The position numbers were made by a program, and so were the translations under genes. From NCBI RefSeq assembly GCF_003477525.1, contig NZ_QUDO01000007.1, positions 1-64,000 of the forward strand: 64,000 bases of DNA, given 5' to 3'. This DNA comes from Ruminococcus sp. AF41-9 (GTDB lineage Bacteria; Bacillota; Clostridia; Lachnospirales; Lachnospiraceae). The notes under the pieces are model-generated. The model was not told where the DNA came from and ran no database searches. It was given only the letters and a program-made list of their open reading frames with translations. Of this stretch, positions 1 to 8,457 are shown piece by piece (positions within the stretch are counted from its first letter, which is position 1; each line of letters opens with the position of its first letter).

Positions 1-355
1 ATATTTTTTGCCACTTTCGTGAAAAATATCGAAACACATATAAAATCAAATGCCATGACAAAGGCCTTAAAACAGCTGATTCATCAACAAGTCTATCATT
101 TATAAAGTTGTAAACTGGTGTATCAATAACAAAACTGAAGAACATACTAACTATAGACAATATATATGATGCATATCTCCACTCTGTATTTTCTGGAAGG
201 AACAAAAGAATTACAGCTAATGCAAGCGGTATCCATACCGATAATGCCACTGAAACAGTATTATATTTCTTTGCCTCCCTATACAGTTGTCTTTGTGCTG
301 CCAACATAGCAATTGAATTATCTTCATTTTGTCTCGTTGCAATTCCATTAGACAT
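1..355 (-). CDS. S-4TM family putative pore-forming effector (3' end outside window)
   Basis: Only the first 118 residues are inside the window and the frame is open to base 1. The start ATG (355-353) overlaps the stop of the upstream nucleotidyltransferase as TAATG, so translation is coupled. The N-terminal block NEDNSIAMLAAQRQLYREAK, followed by a hydrophobic stretch (about residues 34-53) and a second one (about 63-77), is the pattern of the S-4TM family. That family is known as the membrane effector partner of SMODS/CD-NTase genes in CBASS-like defence. The expected role is inner-membrane disruption after nucleotide signalling, which kills the infected cell. The family call rests on remembered sequence pattern and on context. 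Confidence 0.8.
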   Translation of the reverse strand, partial: MSNGIATRQNEDNSIAMLAAQRQLYREAKKYNTVSVALSVWIPLALAVILLFLPENTEWRYASYILSIVSMFFSFVIDTPVYNFINDRLVDESAVLRPLSWHLILYVFRYFSRKWQKI

Positions 356-1146
356 TACAATTCTCCTATCACTTCTTTAATCTCACTCATTGCACACGAA
401 GGATATTTTTCTTCATCTTTTATAGCTTCCTGTATATTATATATCGCCTTGTCCAATCTTTCCTTCTGATAGTTGTATGTAGACAGTTTGTACAATTCAT
501 TCATGCCTGTCAACAAATACTTTTTCAAATCATATCCTTGATATTGACTTGACTGATAATAATTAACTATTATTTTTTCTAACTCATATGAACTAAAAGC
601 CTTACAGTTTTTAGAAACATTCCAGTGCTTTAATAATCTAAGTAATGGTTTTATCATATAATGATTATTTTTATTTGCTGTTGTAAGATTACTAAAGTCT
701 GTAGCACAAAATGTATATATCCATTCATTGCGATTATTTTTTATTTTATACAGTCCACCATCCATAATCGCTGGTGTAATTTCAAATTTGATATGCAACA
801 TCTGGAGCACAACCGTTGGTGATGATTGTCGAATCTGTGAAGTTGAATATTTTGCTTCCACACCCCTTCTCACTCTATCCAAATATGTTTGAGGAGTTGC
901 ACCGTCATTATCCATTACAAGCATAATATCCACATCTGTTCCATAATCAACTGATTGTGGAAGATTAGTATCCCGTTGATACGAACCAAATACTTTTATT
1001 TCTTTCAAGTCAACAGATTCATACTTGCTAAAATAATCTCTCATTCTATCTTTAAATATATTTAAAGACACATCTATAGATTCTTTTTCATTGCCTTTAA
1101 TTATCAAATTCGACGCAGTTTCTTCCAAATATGAATTAATTGACAT
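355..1146 (-). CDS. CD-NTase-like nucleotidyltransferase (second cyclase of the S-4TM operon)
   Basis: 263 residues. The polymerase-beta-type nucleotidyltransferase signature is visible: GS at residues 54-55, then DVD with aspartates 71 and 73, and a third acidic residue in HIKFEITPAI (E122). These would bind two metals and make an oligonucleotide second messenger in the cytoplasm. It lies 27 bases downstream of another nucleotidyltransferase and directly upstream of, and overlapping, the S-4TM effector. Glutamate rather than aspartate at the third acidic position is notable. The start has an AGAGGAAGAG box upstream. The product nucleotide cannot be predicted. A non-cyclase role, such as tRNA or protein nucleotidylation, is possible. 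Confidence 0.78.
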   Translation of the reverse strand: MSINSYLEETASNLIIKGNEKESIDVSLNIFKDRMRDYFSKYESVDLKEIKVFGSYQRDTNLPQSVDYGTDVDIMLVMDNDGATPQTYLDRVRRGVEAKYSTSQIRQSSPTVVLQMLHIKFEITPAIMDGGLYKIKNNRNEWIYTFCATDFSNLTTANKNNHYMIKPLLRLLKHWNVSKNCKAFSSYELEKIIVNYYQSSQYQGYDLKKYLLTGMNELYKLSTYNYQKERLDKAIYNIQEAIKDEEKYPSCAMSEIKEVIGEL

Positions 1147-1173
1147 TTTTCTCTTCCTCTCTGTTCATGTGCC

Positions 1174-2166
1174 TTACTCACCTGTATATTCTGGAAAATC
1201 ATTTCCCAACACTTCCCTCCATTTCATAATAGCGCCCTTTTGATCTTTATCATTGAGTTCCTTACTTGAAGCTTCTACAGCCTTATTATATGCATTTGTC
1301 AAAGCATCACTTATTTTGCATCTATCATCCCAACAAAAGGAATTCAAATTTCCTTGTATACCTTTAGGATCGTCTACATCTGATAATATGGCCGAAGATA
1401 AATACTTCAACAAATCTCTGAATTCTAAATCTATCCACCATTTTTCAGATGCTTCTTTACTTTCATATTTCTGAAGAATCATACATTCCAACAAATATGA
1501 GCCGATTCTAATAGTAACTTTTCTATTATTCCAATATTTCGCAAGTCTGACCAGTTCAAGTAATTTTCCATTGTGCTTTTGATTTATATCCGTAATGCGT
1601 TCATTATCTATCCGCGGATCTGTCCTTTTCCAATTTCCTGAACCATCTGGTATCAAATAGAAATTGGTATCTGTATAAAAACAAGGAACAATGTCAAAAT
1701 TCCATGTATATGATTTTAACTGAAGTGTAGCTGCCTCATGATTTTTGTGCATTTCTGCTTTACTGTAATCTTGTAAATCTGACAATTTAGTGATAAAGCG
1801 ATTAATCACTTTCGTAGAATTCAGATAATTTGTGTTATCTGTCATTAATCCATTTCCAGAATCAGAATCATTACCATTTATATAAAATACATCTCCCGAT
1901 TGTATATATGTTCGTGTTCCTTCTCCCGACAAGCACAACATCAAATCTATGTCATCAATCGGTCTAATTTTTGTACGGCGCTCAAATGAACCAAATCTTA
2001 AGATTTTATCTTTATATACTGCAAAAAAATCTGTGTCACCACTAAACCCTTTTATATTATCAATCAAATTATCTCTACTTGAACGAGCTGTCTTTGTTTT
2101 TTCTTGATCAAGATTAACCTTTTCTTTCATAAATTCTGCAAATGCATTATTCACCGTTGTCGCCAT
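1174..2166 (-). CDS. SMODS domain CD-NTase (cyclic-oligonucleotide synthase)
   Basis: 330 residues from the chosen start. The ATG at 2166 sits behind AGGAGGTGAAAGAT and is preferred to the in-frame ATG at 2187, which lies before that box. The catalytic core is clear: FGSFERRTKIRPIDDIDLML gives the GS motif and the DxD pair, and TWNFDIVPCF supplies the third aspartate. A helical C-terminal half with KLLELVRLAKYWN is typical of SMODS proteins. The expected role is sensing infection and making a cyclic di- or trinucleotide that opens the S-4TM effector two genes downstream. It is the first gene of a three-gene operon. Two cyclases with one effector is unusual for CBASS. Confidence 0.85.
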   Translation of the reverse strand: MATTVNNAFAEFMKEKVNLDQEKTKTARSSRDNLIDNIKGFSGDTDFFAVYKDKILRFGSFERRTKIRPIDDIDLMLCLSGEGTRTYIQSGDVFYINGNDSDSGNGLMTDNTNYLNSTKVINRFITKLSDLQDYSKAEMHKNHEAATLQLKSYTWNFDIVPCFYTDTNFYLIPDGSGNWKRTDPRIDNERITDINQKHNGKLLELVRLAKYWNNRKVTIRIGSYLLECMILQKYESKEASEKWWIDLEFRDLLKYLSSAILSDVDDPKGIQGNLNSFCWDDRCKISDALTNAYNKAVEASSKELNDKDQKGAIMKWREVLGNDFPEYTGE

Positions 2167-2223
2167 ATCTTTCACCTCCTGATTCATTTACCCTTTTATT
2201 ACAATAAATATCTCGTCTATAAA

Positions 2224-2304
2224 TTAATCACCATTCAGATGCATCATATACTCTAGCATTTCGGCAATCCCGGTTTCTGTTTTCCCTGCAAACTTAATTT
2301 TCAT
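2224..2304 (-). CDS. possible 26-residue small ORF upstream of the CD-NTase operon
   Basis: An ATG at 2304 preceded by AAGGACGTAGA opens a frame MKIKFAGKTETGIAEMLEYM plus six residues, ending about 60 bases before the nucleotidyltransferase start. It has a plausible ribosome-binding site, so it may be a leader peptide or a tiny regulator, or the tail of a decayed gene. No family recognised. Confidence 0.3.
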   Translation of the reverse strand: MKIKFAGKTETGIAEMLEYMMHLNGD

Positions 2305-2396
2305 TCTACGTCCTTATTTTCTCCTACACAAATAGGCTTTAACCTTCACATAAAAGAACAGATATCCATTTCTATCATCCCACAATACTTCAATTC

Positions 2397-2441
2397 ATTA
2401 TAATCCTGTCAAGGGTTTACTCCCCTTGACAGGATTATAAT
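2397..2441. repeat. perfect 19-bp inverted repeat with 7-base loop
   Basis: Arms at 2397-2415 and 2423-2441 are exact reverse complements around the loop TTTACTC. It lies 3' of the restriction-modification gene, so it may act as its minus-strand terminator. It lacks a run of T after the stem, so an operator or a mobile-element relic is equally possible. Confidence 0.6.
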
Positions 2442-2533
2442 GTCAGTGAGGTGTCATTGTTAACCAACAGAATTCTTCTGCAATGAAATTCACAATTCCA
2501 AATTAGCTAGGTGCTATTCTTTTTGGGGAAAAA

Positions 2534-5116
2534 TCAATCTTTTGAGTTAACGTTATTGATGTTCTTAAACATTATCTTCTCTATTTCATCTCTTTCAGCC
2601 AAAAAGGTTTTATTGGCTTCATCCCTTTTTTTCTCTGCTGCTCGTACTTTATCAGCAATCTCTTTTTCCTTTTCCGGTTTAAGTCTAGGAATCGGTATTG
2701 TTGCAACAAAATCTGGTGTTATATGATCAACTACCGACGCATATATTCCTCTTTCCAATAAGATTTTTCCGATATTATTAGTTGATAAATATGCATATAC
2801 ATAATATGGATCTATTAAAGTTTCATCACAAATAACCCTTATAACATGCTCCGAAACCATCGTTCCAGCCATATTGTCGGTGACCATAACAACCCTTCCT
2901 GTTGAGCCAGATCGTGTTATTAAAATCCAATTTTTTTCCACAAAATGTTTTGCAGCCGGTTTATAATCTTTTGGCGTATATTTCAAATCAAACGGCCTTA
3001 CTTGAAGAATTTGCGTCCCAGAATAAAACGGAACACTTTCTTCCCCTTCCATGACATAATTTCTTTTATGCCTTCCAGGATAAAAAATACCATGTTCAAC
3101 AACCAAATCTCCTAATCTAACAATTTCTACAACGTCCTCTCCTATAGATTCCTCTAATTCTTTCGCAAGATTATTTTTATTTGGATCCCAATACCACGCA
3201 TCTATTCGTCTTGATTCATCATTTAATATTTGTTTTGAATTTATCACAAAGCAACTAGGCTCATGTTCTCCAGTCCTATCCTTTACAGTTCCAGACAATA
3301 CATAGTTATTCCATTGTGCATAAATTTCCGGTAAATCATTCCAAATTACCTCTTTACCATCATCTCCTAACAGATTCATTCCGGACGCATCTTTTTTATA
3401 AAGCGGATTTCCTCTTCTATCGTGTCCAACAGCTTCTGAAACAGCCATAAAAATAGGATAATCCTCTGGAATGTTTTTTACTTTTTTCAAAAAAACAAGT
3501 GATGTTTTTGTACCTGTATGTGGCTGAAAGGCTTCTCTAGGCAAATCTACAATTGCCGTAATTTGAACTTTTTTTAATAACCATTTTCGAAATTCAACAC
3601 TCTCTTCTTGTGCTCCAGATAAATTTTGTTTTGGAAGAACAATTACCATTCTTCCCCCTTCTTCTGAATCGGTAGCATCTTTCAAATACAATATATCCCT
3701 TTCAACAAATAATTTATCTGGATCTTGTCCATCTACTAATTCTTTTGTTGGTTCTCCATCTATTAGCTTATGCCCCAGTTCATACTTTTCCAAAACATAA
3801 TCTCTTGTATCATCAATTTTGGTTCCAAATGGTGGATTCGTTGTGATTACATTTACCGTTCCCGGTTTAATTCTTTTCTTAAAATTTTCATTCAAACTTT
3901 CGTATGGTTCTAATGAATCAAAATTGTATATGTTACTCTTCCCGTCACCAACTATTGCCATATATGACTTAGAAATTCTATACAGTAACGGATCAATATC
4001 ACAACCATATATGTATTTATCTGCATAATCCTTAAGCATCAAATTTAATTTATCCTTCGAGAAATTTCGATTTTTATATAATTCCTCAATTTGTTTTCTT
4101 AGTTTTTCAATTGCAATCGAGAGAAAGCCCCCTGATCCACATGCTGTGTCCAACACCAATTCATTATCTTTGTATGATGGATTAATTATATCCATTGCGA
4201 ATCTGACAATTTCTCGAGGTGTAAAAAATTGACCACTTTCACCTTTTAACGTCGACGGCAATAAGATTTCATACGCATCGCCCAATGCATCTGTATTTGT
4301 TTCTTCATGCATAAGAGCAATTCCTTGCAATTCACTAACAATATACGCAATCCACTCCTCGTCGTATTCCAGCCTTTCTCCCTTAAACATTGTTCCAAAA
4401 TCTGGATCTTTTAAAAGCTTATCATATAATTTTTCTATCCGCGCCTTAATTGCCTTTTTTCCATCTGCAGATGCAAGTTCAACCGGTGTAGCTCTAAACT
4501 CACATAAATCCTCCGGACCAATTTCATCCATAATTTTACAAAATAACATTTTTATAACTTCAATAGCTATATTCTCTTCTCTTTTTATAGGCCCGTTGCC
4601 ATATAATTTGTAATACATACGGCTAAATAATAATTTGAGTGCTTTTGCTGGTTTTAAATCTTGTTTTCTATACTTACCAATTGTTTCTTGTGTTTCTCCA
4701 TATCTTGGCAAAGTTGGAATAAGCATGAACTTAGTTGGATCTTTTGTCAAATCTCTATAATGATAAAATGGTCCTTCACTGTTTTTTTCAAATCCAGCAA
4801 ACCACACACAATAAGGAGCTGTAGTTGCTGTTACATATGAAAAAGCCTGTAAATCATACTTCTTTTTAGGTGTTTCTATCTCTATTATAATATACGCATT
4901 TTCCTGTTTATGTACATCACTATTGTACACAACAATATCCACTTCTTCAGCATTTCTTTTTGCGCCACGCTGTAATATCACCTCAATATCTATATGCGAT
5001 TTAGGATATCCCAAATCATCTATTAAAATATGTTCAAACAACTGTCTATATAATTCTTCAGGGTTACTCCTCACTTCTTTTCCCGTTGCATAATCATAAA
5101 ATTTATTTTCTGCCAT
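2534..5116 (-). CDS. single-chain restriction-modification enzyme (nuclease + N6-adenine methylase + specificity domain)
   Basis: About 860 residues from the ATG at 5116, which follows GAAAGGGAAATAATGTT; the in-frame ATG at 5137 overlaps the upstream gene. Three parts are visible. An N-terminal type I HsdR-like nuclease region has EVDIVVY and IIIEIETPKK, the E/D and ExE/K residues of a PD-(D/E)xK fold. A central HsdM-like methylase has the SAM motif LDTACGSGGF and the N6-adenine motif TTNPPFG. The C-terminal 160 residues (EIVRLGDLV to RLKPEKEKEIADKV) look like one type I HsdS target-recognition half followed by a coiled coil. Together this is a type IIG-like layout that cuts and methylates in one chain. 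The upstream XRE gene probably controls timing. Confidence 0.82.
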   Translation of the reverse strand: MAENKFYDYATGKEVRSNPEELYRQLFEHILIDDLGYPKSHIDIEVILQRGAKRNAEEVDIVVYNSDVHKQENAYIIIEIETPKKKYDLQAFSYVTATTAPYCVWFAGFEKNSEGPFYHYRDLTKDPTKFMLIPTLPRYGETQETIGKYRKQDLKPAKALKLLFSRMYYKLYGNGPIKREENIAIEVIKMLFCKIMDEIGPEDLCEFRATPVELASADGKKAIKARIEKLYDKLLKDPDFGTMFKGERLEYDEEWIAYIVSELQGIALMHEETNTDALGDAYEILLPSTLKGESGQFFTPREIVRFAMDIINPSYKDNELVLDTACGSGGFLSIAIEKLRKQIEELYKNRNFSKDKLNLMLKDYADKYIYGCDIDPLLYRISKSYMAIVGDGKSNIYNFDSLEPYESLNENFKKRIKPGTVNVITTNPPFGTKIDDTRDYVLEKYELGHKLIDGEPTKELVDGQDPDKLFVERDILYLKDATDSEEGGRMVIVLPKQNLSGAQEESVEFRKWLLKKVQITAIVDLPREAFQPHTGTKTSLVFLKKVKNIPEDYPIFMAVSEAVGHDRRGNPLYKKDASGMNLLGDDGKEVIWNDLPEIYAQWNNYVLSGTVKDRTGEHEPSCFVINSKQILNDESRRIDAWYWDPNKNNLAKELEESIGEDVVEIVRLGDLVVEHGIFYPGRHKRNYVMEGEESVPFYSGTQILQVRPFDLKYTPKDYKPAAKHFVEKNWILITRSGSTGRVVMVTDNMAGTMVSEHVIRVICDETLIDPYYVYAYLSTNNIGKILLERGIYASVVDHITPDFVATIPIPRLKPEKEKEIADKVRAAEKKRDEANKTFLAERDEIEKIMFKNINNVNSKD

Positions 5117-5120
5117 AACA

Positions 5121-5330
5121 TTATTTCCCTTTCTCATCTACATAATCCACTATATCACCTATGTTACACTGTAAAACACTGCATATTCTTCCTAAGACAT
5201 TCATACTGATATTTTGATTTTTTCCTATTTTCGCTAATGTTGCTGGAGTAATGCCCGCTGCATCCCGAAGCTCAACTTTATTCATATGTTTATCCACTAA
5301 TAATTTCCATAATTTATCATACGAAAACAT
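5121..5330 (-). CDS. XRE-family helix-turn-helix controller of the restriction-modification gene
   Basis: 69 residues. A Cro/CI-type HTH covers about residues 17-45 (NKVELRDAAGITPATLAKIG, then the recognition helix). It has an AGGAGG box and ends four bases before the chosen start of the restriction-modification gene, so both lie on one transcript. By position it resembles C-proteins, which delay nuclease expression until DNA is methylated. A general XRE repressor role is the alternative. Confidence 0.8.
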   Translation of the reverse strand: MFSYDKLWKLLVDKHMNKVELRDAAGITPATLAKIGKNQNISMNVLGRICSVLQCNIGDIVDYVDEKGK

Positions 5331-5352
5331 ATTACACCTCCTAAACTTAGTT

Positions 5353-5381
5353 ATTATACTTTATTTCTTGTTGAGCTTCAA
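5353..5381 (-). promoter_or_regulatory. sigma-A-type promoter of the controller/RM operon
   Basis: On the minus strand TTGAAG (5381-5376) is followed after 17 bases by TATAAT (5358-5353), about 22 bases before the controller start at 5330. Spacing and -10 box match consensus. Confidence 0.7.
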
Positions 5382-5494
5382 TAAGATGATACACAAAAAC
5401 ATATTTTAAATACATTTTCATGTATTTATCTTCGAACATTTGTTTGTGTTTTAGTTTATCATAGCATTTCAAAACTTTCAAGGAATTAATTTTT

Positions 5495-5872
5495 CTAATT
5501 ATATATTTTTCCGTTCATTATCATCTCCTCCGCACAAGCCCGGATATTATTCATTCTCCCAACCCATGCCATCTGATCCTGCATCTTCAATTCTTCCGTC
5601 ACGCCTTGCTTTTCTTTCATCTGCTCCACTAATCTGTCCATCATCTGATTACATTCCTTGTCAATCTGATGCAGATGCTCATTTAACTTCCCGGCAAGTA
5701 CCAACTCCAGATATAATCCTTTCCGATGCTCCTGCAAATATATCTTTCTCAAAATTCCATACTTTCCAATCGGATACTCTGTCTCTTCCGGGAGGTACAG
5801 GTCTGGATAATACAGACCGCCCTCTCCTAAAGTATAACTGATTCCATTTTCTCCCATAATGTGTTTCTCCAT
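5495..5872 (-). CDS. TnpV-like transposon protein (element A)
   Basis: 125 residues from the ATG at 5872; the longer frame to 5986 overlaps the relaxase. The pattern is GLYYPDL, ILRKIYLQEHRKGLYLEL, then a C-terminal block with RMNNIRACAEEMI. It matches the TnpV family found at the end of Tn4451/Tn4453-type and related clostridial elements. Its biochemical role is unknown. A paralogue with the same C-terminal block lies at 13893-14267 in element B. Confidence 0.75.
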   Translation of the reverse strand: MEKHIMGENGISYTLGEGGLYYPDLYLPEETEYPIGKYGILRKIYLQEHRKGLYLELVLAGKLNEHLHQIDKECNQMMDRLVEQMKEKQGVTEELKMQDQMAWVGRMNNIRACAEEMIMNGKIYN

Positions 5873-5882
5873 GATTGTCCTC

Positions 5883-7409
5883 CTATCTTGCGCCCCGGTC
5901 TTTATTCTGACTATGGGTATGCTGTTTATTTTTCTGTTCATTCTGTATTTCTTGTTTCTTTTCTGCCAGCTTCGCCCTAATACCATGCGCTACTGGCTCT
6001 TTTCCTGTTTCTTTCTTCCATTTTTCTATTGCAGTTCGATACTGACTATACTCAGTTTGAGAAGCCTTAAAATCCTTTAAAAATTCCTGTACACTTCTAT
6101 ATCCGATTTTCTGCACAATCCTTGGAAGATAATCTTTCATATCTCTAATCTGGCTTTTCAGTTCATCAATTTCTTTCTGCAATTCTTTTTTCTTTCTTCC
6201 TTTAAACCATCCCATGACTTCTGACAGTTCTTTCTTCTTTGCAGAAAGCTGTTTTTGTTTCTGTTGAATTGCACCGTTTTGATCTTCCAGTTCTTTATTC
6301 ACTTTAAATAGTTTCGGATACTTTGATGCAAGCCTCGTCATTTTAGGTTGTTCCGGTTCTGCCTTTTCTTCTTTTGTTGTCTTGACTGCTGCCGTGCTAT
6401 TTTCAGCAACATGCTCTGGGTGTTCTGCCTCCGTTTGCTCTGTCTGTTTTGGCACTTCCCTGGGTTTCTTAAAAAGCACACTTGCTATCAAAAACTCCAA
6501 TGCCTCAACAGCCACTGTTACAACTCTGGAAAATAATCGTGGTCTGTTTCCACGCCGGGCAATTGATTCCCTGATTGGCTCCGTGATTTCTTTCCGCTTC
6601 ACTTCCATTATCTTCGGTTCCGGCACTCCACTAATCAATGCCATATCAACAGCTCTGTTCCATTCCTGACGTTTCTGATTATCGACTTCTATCTCTTGTG
6701 CTTTTGGATTGTTCTTTCCAATTTTCTTTGTTGCAAGATACACACTGCCACGCTCAAACACTTGCAACTTCTGATTCTCATCTTTCACATAAATATTGAT
6801 TAAATCTGTATAAGAATGCTTTACCTCATCCAGAAATGAATTGCACTTGAAGCGTTCATCTTTCGCAGTAAACAGCTTCTTCTCATAGACTTCTCCTTTC
6901 TTCACAATACTGCAGCCTTCTCGGATCTCGCCATCTTCTCCTAATATCTCTTTCTTGGTTCGGACATGTTTTCCATTTTCATTGTAAAACATATTTCTGC
7001 TGGCAATCTTAATGATTGGTTCATCCAGTAGTTTCCGTTCTGCAAATATCAAATGAATGTGATAATTGGTCTTTCTTTTATTGTGGTGCAAAGCAGCAAT
7101 ACACTCTGTTCCATAATTCTGTTTAAAATGATTTGTTAAAAGTTGCAACAATCTGTCCGGCTGATATTCTGTAAAGCTCTCTGGTAATGCAATGATTAAT
7201 TCTCTTGCTTCAATACATTTTCCTTCTGTTCCGCTTTTTGCAAATTCTTCCTGATTACATTTTGCAAGTTCCCGCCAGAATTTCCGTTCTGTGGTTTCAT
7301 AAACTGCATAGAGGTTTTCCTGTTTTGCATGACTGGATATATAAGTGATCCTGCCTTTTACATTGCTTAGTTTTGTCATTTGAATAAATGAATTTCTTCC
7401 GATAGGCAC
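5883..7409 (-). CDS. MobL/MobP3-type relaxase (element A)
   Basis: 508 residues beginning at GTG. The N-terminus SFIQMTKLSNVKGRITYIS is typical of the MobL relaxases of Firmicutes elements. HHNKRKTNYHIHLIFAER provides the HxH of the HUH metal site. The region after about residue 300 is charged and rich in K/E/Q, with a coiled coil around 370-430. The protein should nick the element at oriT and stay covalently bound to the DNA end during conjugative transfer with help from a co-resident ICE. The DNA just upstream (7430-7680) holds several hairpins and is the likely oriT. An AAGGAGGGA box lies immediately at the GTG; ATG at residue 11 is an alternative start. Confidence 0.8.
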   Translation of the reverse strand: MPIGRNSFIQMTKLSNVKGRITYISSHAKQENLYAVYETTERKFWRELAKCNQEEFAKSGTEGKCIEARELIIALPESFTEYQPDRLLQLLTNHFKQNYGTECIAALHHNKRKTNYHIHLIFAERKLLDEPIIKIASRNMFYNENGKHVRTKKEILGEDGEIREGCSIVKKGEVYEKKLFTAKDERFKCNSFLDEVKHSYTDLINIYVKDENQKLQVFERGSVYLATKKIGKNNPKAQEIEVDNQKRQEWNRAVDMALISGVPEPKIMEVKRKEITEPIRESIARRGNRPRLFSRVVTVAVEALEFLIASVLFKKPREVPKQTEQTEAEHPEHVAENSTAAVKTTKEEKAEPEQPKMTRLASKYPKLFKVNKELEDQNGAIQQKQKQLSAKKKELSEVMGWFKGRKKKELQKEIDELKSQIRDMKDYLPRIVQKIGYRSVQEFLKDFKASQTEYSQYRTAIEKWKKETGKEPVAHGIRAKLAEKKQEIQNEQKNKQHTHSQNKDRGAR

Positions 7410-7429
7410 TCCCTCCTTGTCTTCGGCAA

Positions 7430-7690
7430 AATAAATTCTGCCATATCATTTGTGAGTGGATGCATCGGCATCCGTTTACGAACTATCCGCCTGTCGGCGG
7501 AACAGCTCCCGGCAGCGAAATATCCTGAGTACAAATCTTTGATTTGTGCGATGGGTGTATTTCGCTCTCAAACGCCGAGGGCTTTGTGAGCTGCTTCTTA
7601 CATCTACCATAACTTGGCTTTCGCTTTTCATTTTGGGCGTATCCGCCCTCTTTTTCTGCCCGTATCCGGGCTTATTTTTTCACTAACAAC
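7430..7690. other. hairpin-rich noncoding region, candidate oriT of element A
   Basis: The roughly 300 bases upstream of the relaxase carry no convincing gene. They hold several short inverted repeats: GGATGCATCGGCATCC, TCCGCCTGTCGGCGGA, ACAAATCTTTGATTTGT, GGGCGTATCCGCCC and GCCCGTATCCGGGC. Position and structure fit an origin of transfer. No nick site can be proven by reading. Confidence 0.45.
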
Positions 7691-7718
7691 AAACCGACTA
7701 TTACTCTTCCTGTCTGCT

Positions 7719-7946
7719 TTATTCCGGTATCCTTGCCCGTACATACTCCAGATCTCCACAATATGGTGTTCCAACCAAATACCATTCTCTCGACAGATTC
7801 ATTTCCATTCGTGTCTTTACCCACTGATCATCAACTAGAACTTCCAAACATTCTCCGCAGTGAAATCCTGGATCAATCCATAAGTCTGATGACAATAATC
7901 CATATCTTTTGTTATAACTGTTGTAACCTAATCTTCCTTCTCTCAT
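7719..7946 (-). CDS. DUF5348 domain protein (element A)
   Basis: 75 residues from the ATG at 7946. The string RYGLLSSDLWIDPGFHCGEC, followed by WYLVGTPYCGDLEYVRAR, is the hallmark of DUF5348, a small domain common in conjugative elements of gut Firmicutes. Paired Cys residues may bind metal. Function is unknown. Confidence 0.7.
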   Translation of the reverse strand: MREGRLGYNSYNKRYGLLSSDLWIDPGFHCGECLEVLVDDQWVKTRMEMNLSREWYLVGTPYCGDLEYVRARIPE

Positions 7947-8119
7947 GGTGTCTTCTCCCTTCATTTATCATTTCCGCAGGGACGCCCTGAATCAGGGCCC
8001 CCTTTTGAAAAGTTTTTTCTTCGCCAATCAACTACCGGCTACACCTTACAAACCTTCTCTTTGTCTGCTATTTACAGGTGCGTGGCACGCTCCTGTCATA
8101 AGGTCATCAAGCAGAATCT

Positions 8120-8362
8120 TTACCAACGAAAGTTCTCATGCATTCCACACTTATTCAAATACTCTTGTCTTGCCTTTTCCCGTTCTTCCTCGGTTGGTGC
8201 TGTTTTGAATGTTGTATATAACTGACGTTTTACCATACTGTCTAATTTTTCCATCAATGCTTTTTCTATCTCCGGCAGATATTTCTCATTCCTGGCAAGA
8301 TGATACTGGAACAATGCAAGTAATAAATCTTTTGGTATCTGCACCTGTGATTTTCTTTCCAT
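8120..8362 (-). CDS. small conserved mobile-element protein
   Basis: 80 residues, charged and largely helical (ALFQYHLARNEKYLPEIEKA), with a good Shine-Dalgarno box. It sits between the iteron block next to repA and the DUF5348 gene. It resembles short hypothetical proteins seen next to RepA helicases in Lachnospiraceae elements. Function is unknown; an accessory role in replication or mobilization is possible from position only. Confidence 0.6.
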   Translation of the reverse strand: MERKSQVQIPKDLLLALFQYHLARNEKYLPEIEKALMEKLDSMVKRQLYTTFKTAPTEEEREKARQEYLNKCGMHENFRW

Positions 8363-8375
8363 GTTTCTCCTTTCC

Positions 8376-8457
8376 GTGACGGTCGTGACGATAGTGACGA
8401 TATTTTCACTACCGTCACGCTATATAAAATACCGTCACAACCGTCACATATCGTCAC
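8376..8457. repeat. GTGACGRT iteron cluster, candidate replication origin of element A
   Basis: Three direct copies of GTGACGRT(A/C) spaced 9 bases apart (8376-8402) face four inverted copies (ACCGTCAC or ATCGTCAC) up to 8457 across an AT-rich centre. It lies directly 3' of repA. This is the usual build of an iteron-type origin that a RepA-family helicase or a partner binds. Confidence 0.6.

Noticed and set aside
7980..8030. GCCCTGAATCAGGGC stem followed by T-rich DNA as a terminator
   Set aside because: On the plus strand there is no gene upstream of it, and on the minus strand the T run is on the wrong side; probably part of the element's structured noncoding DNA.
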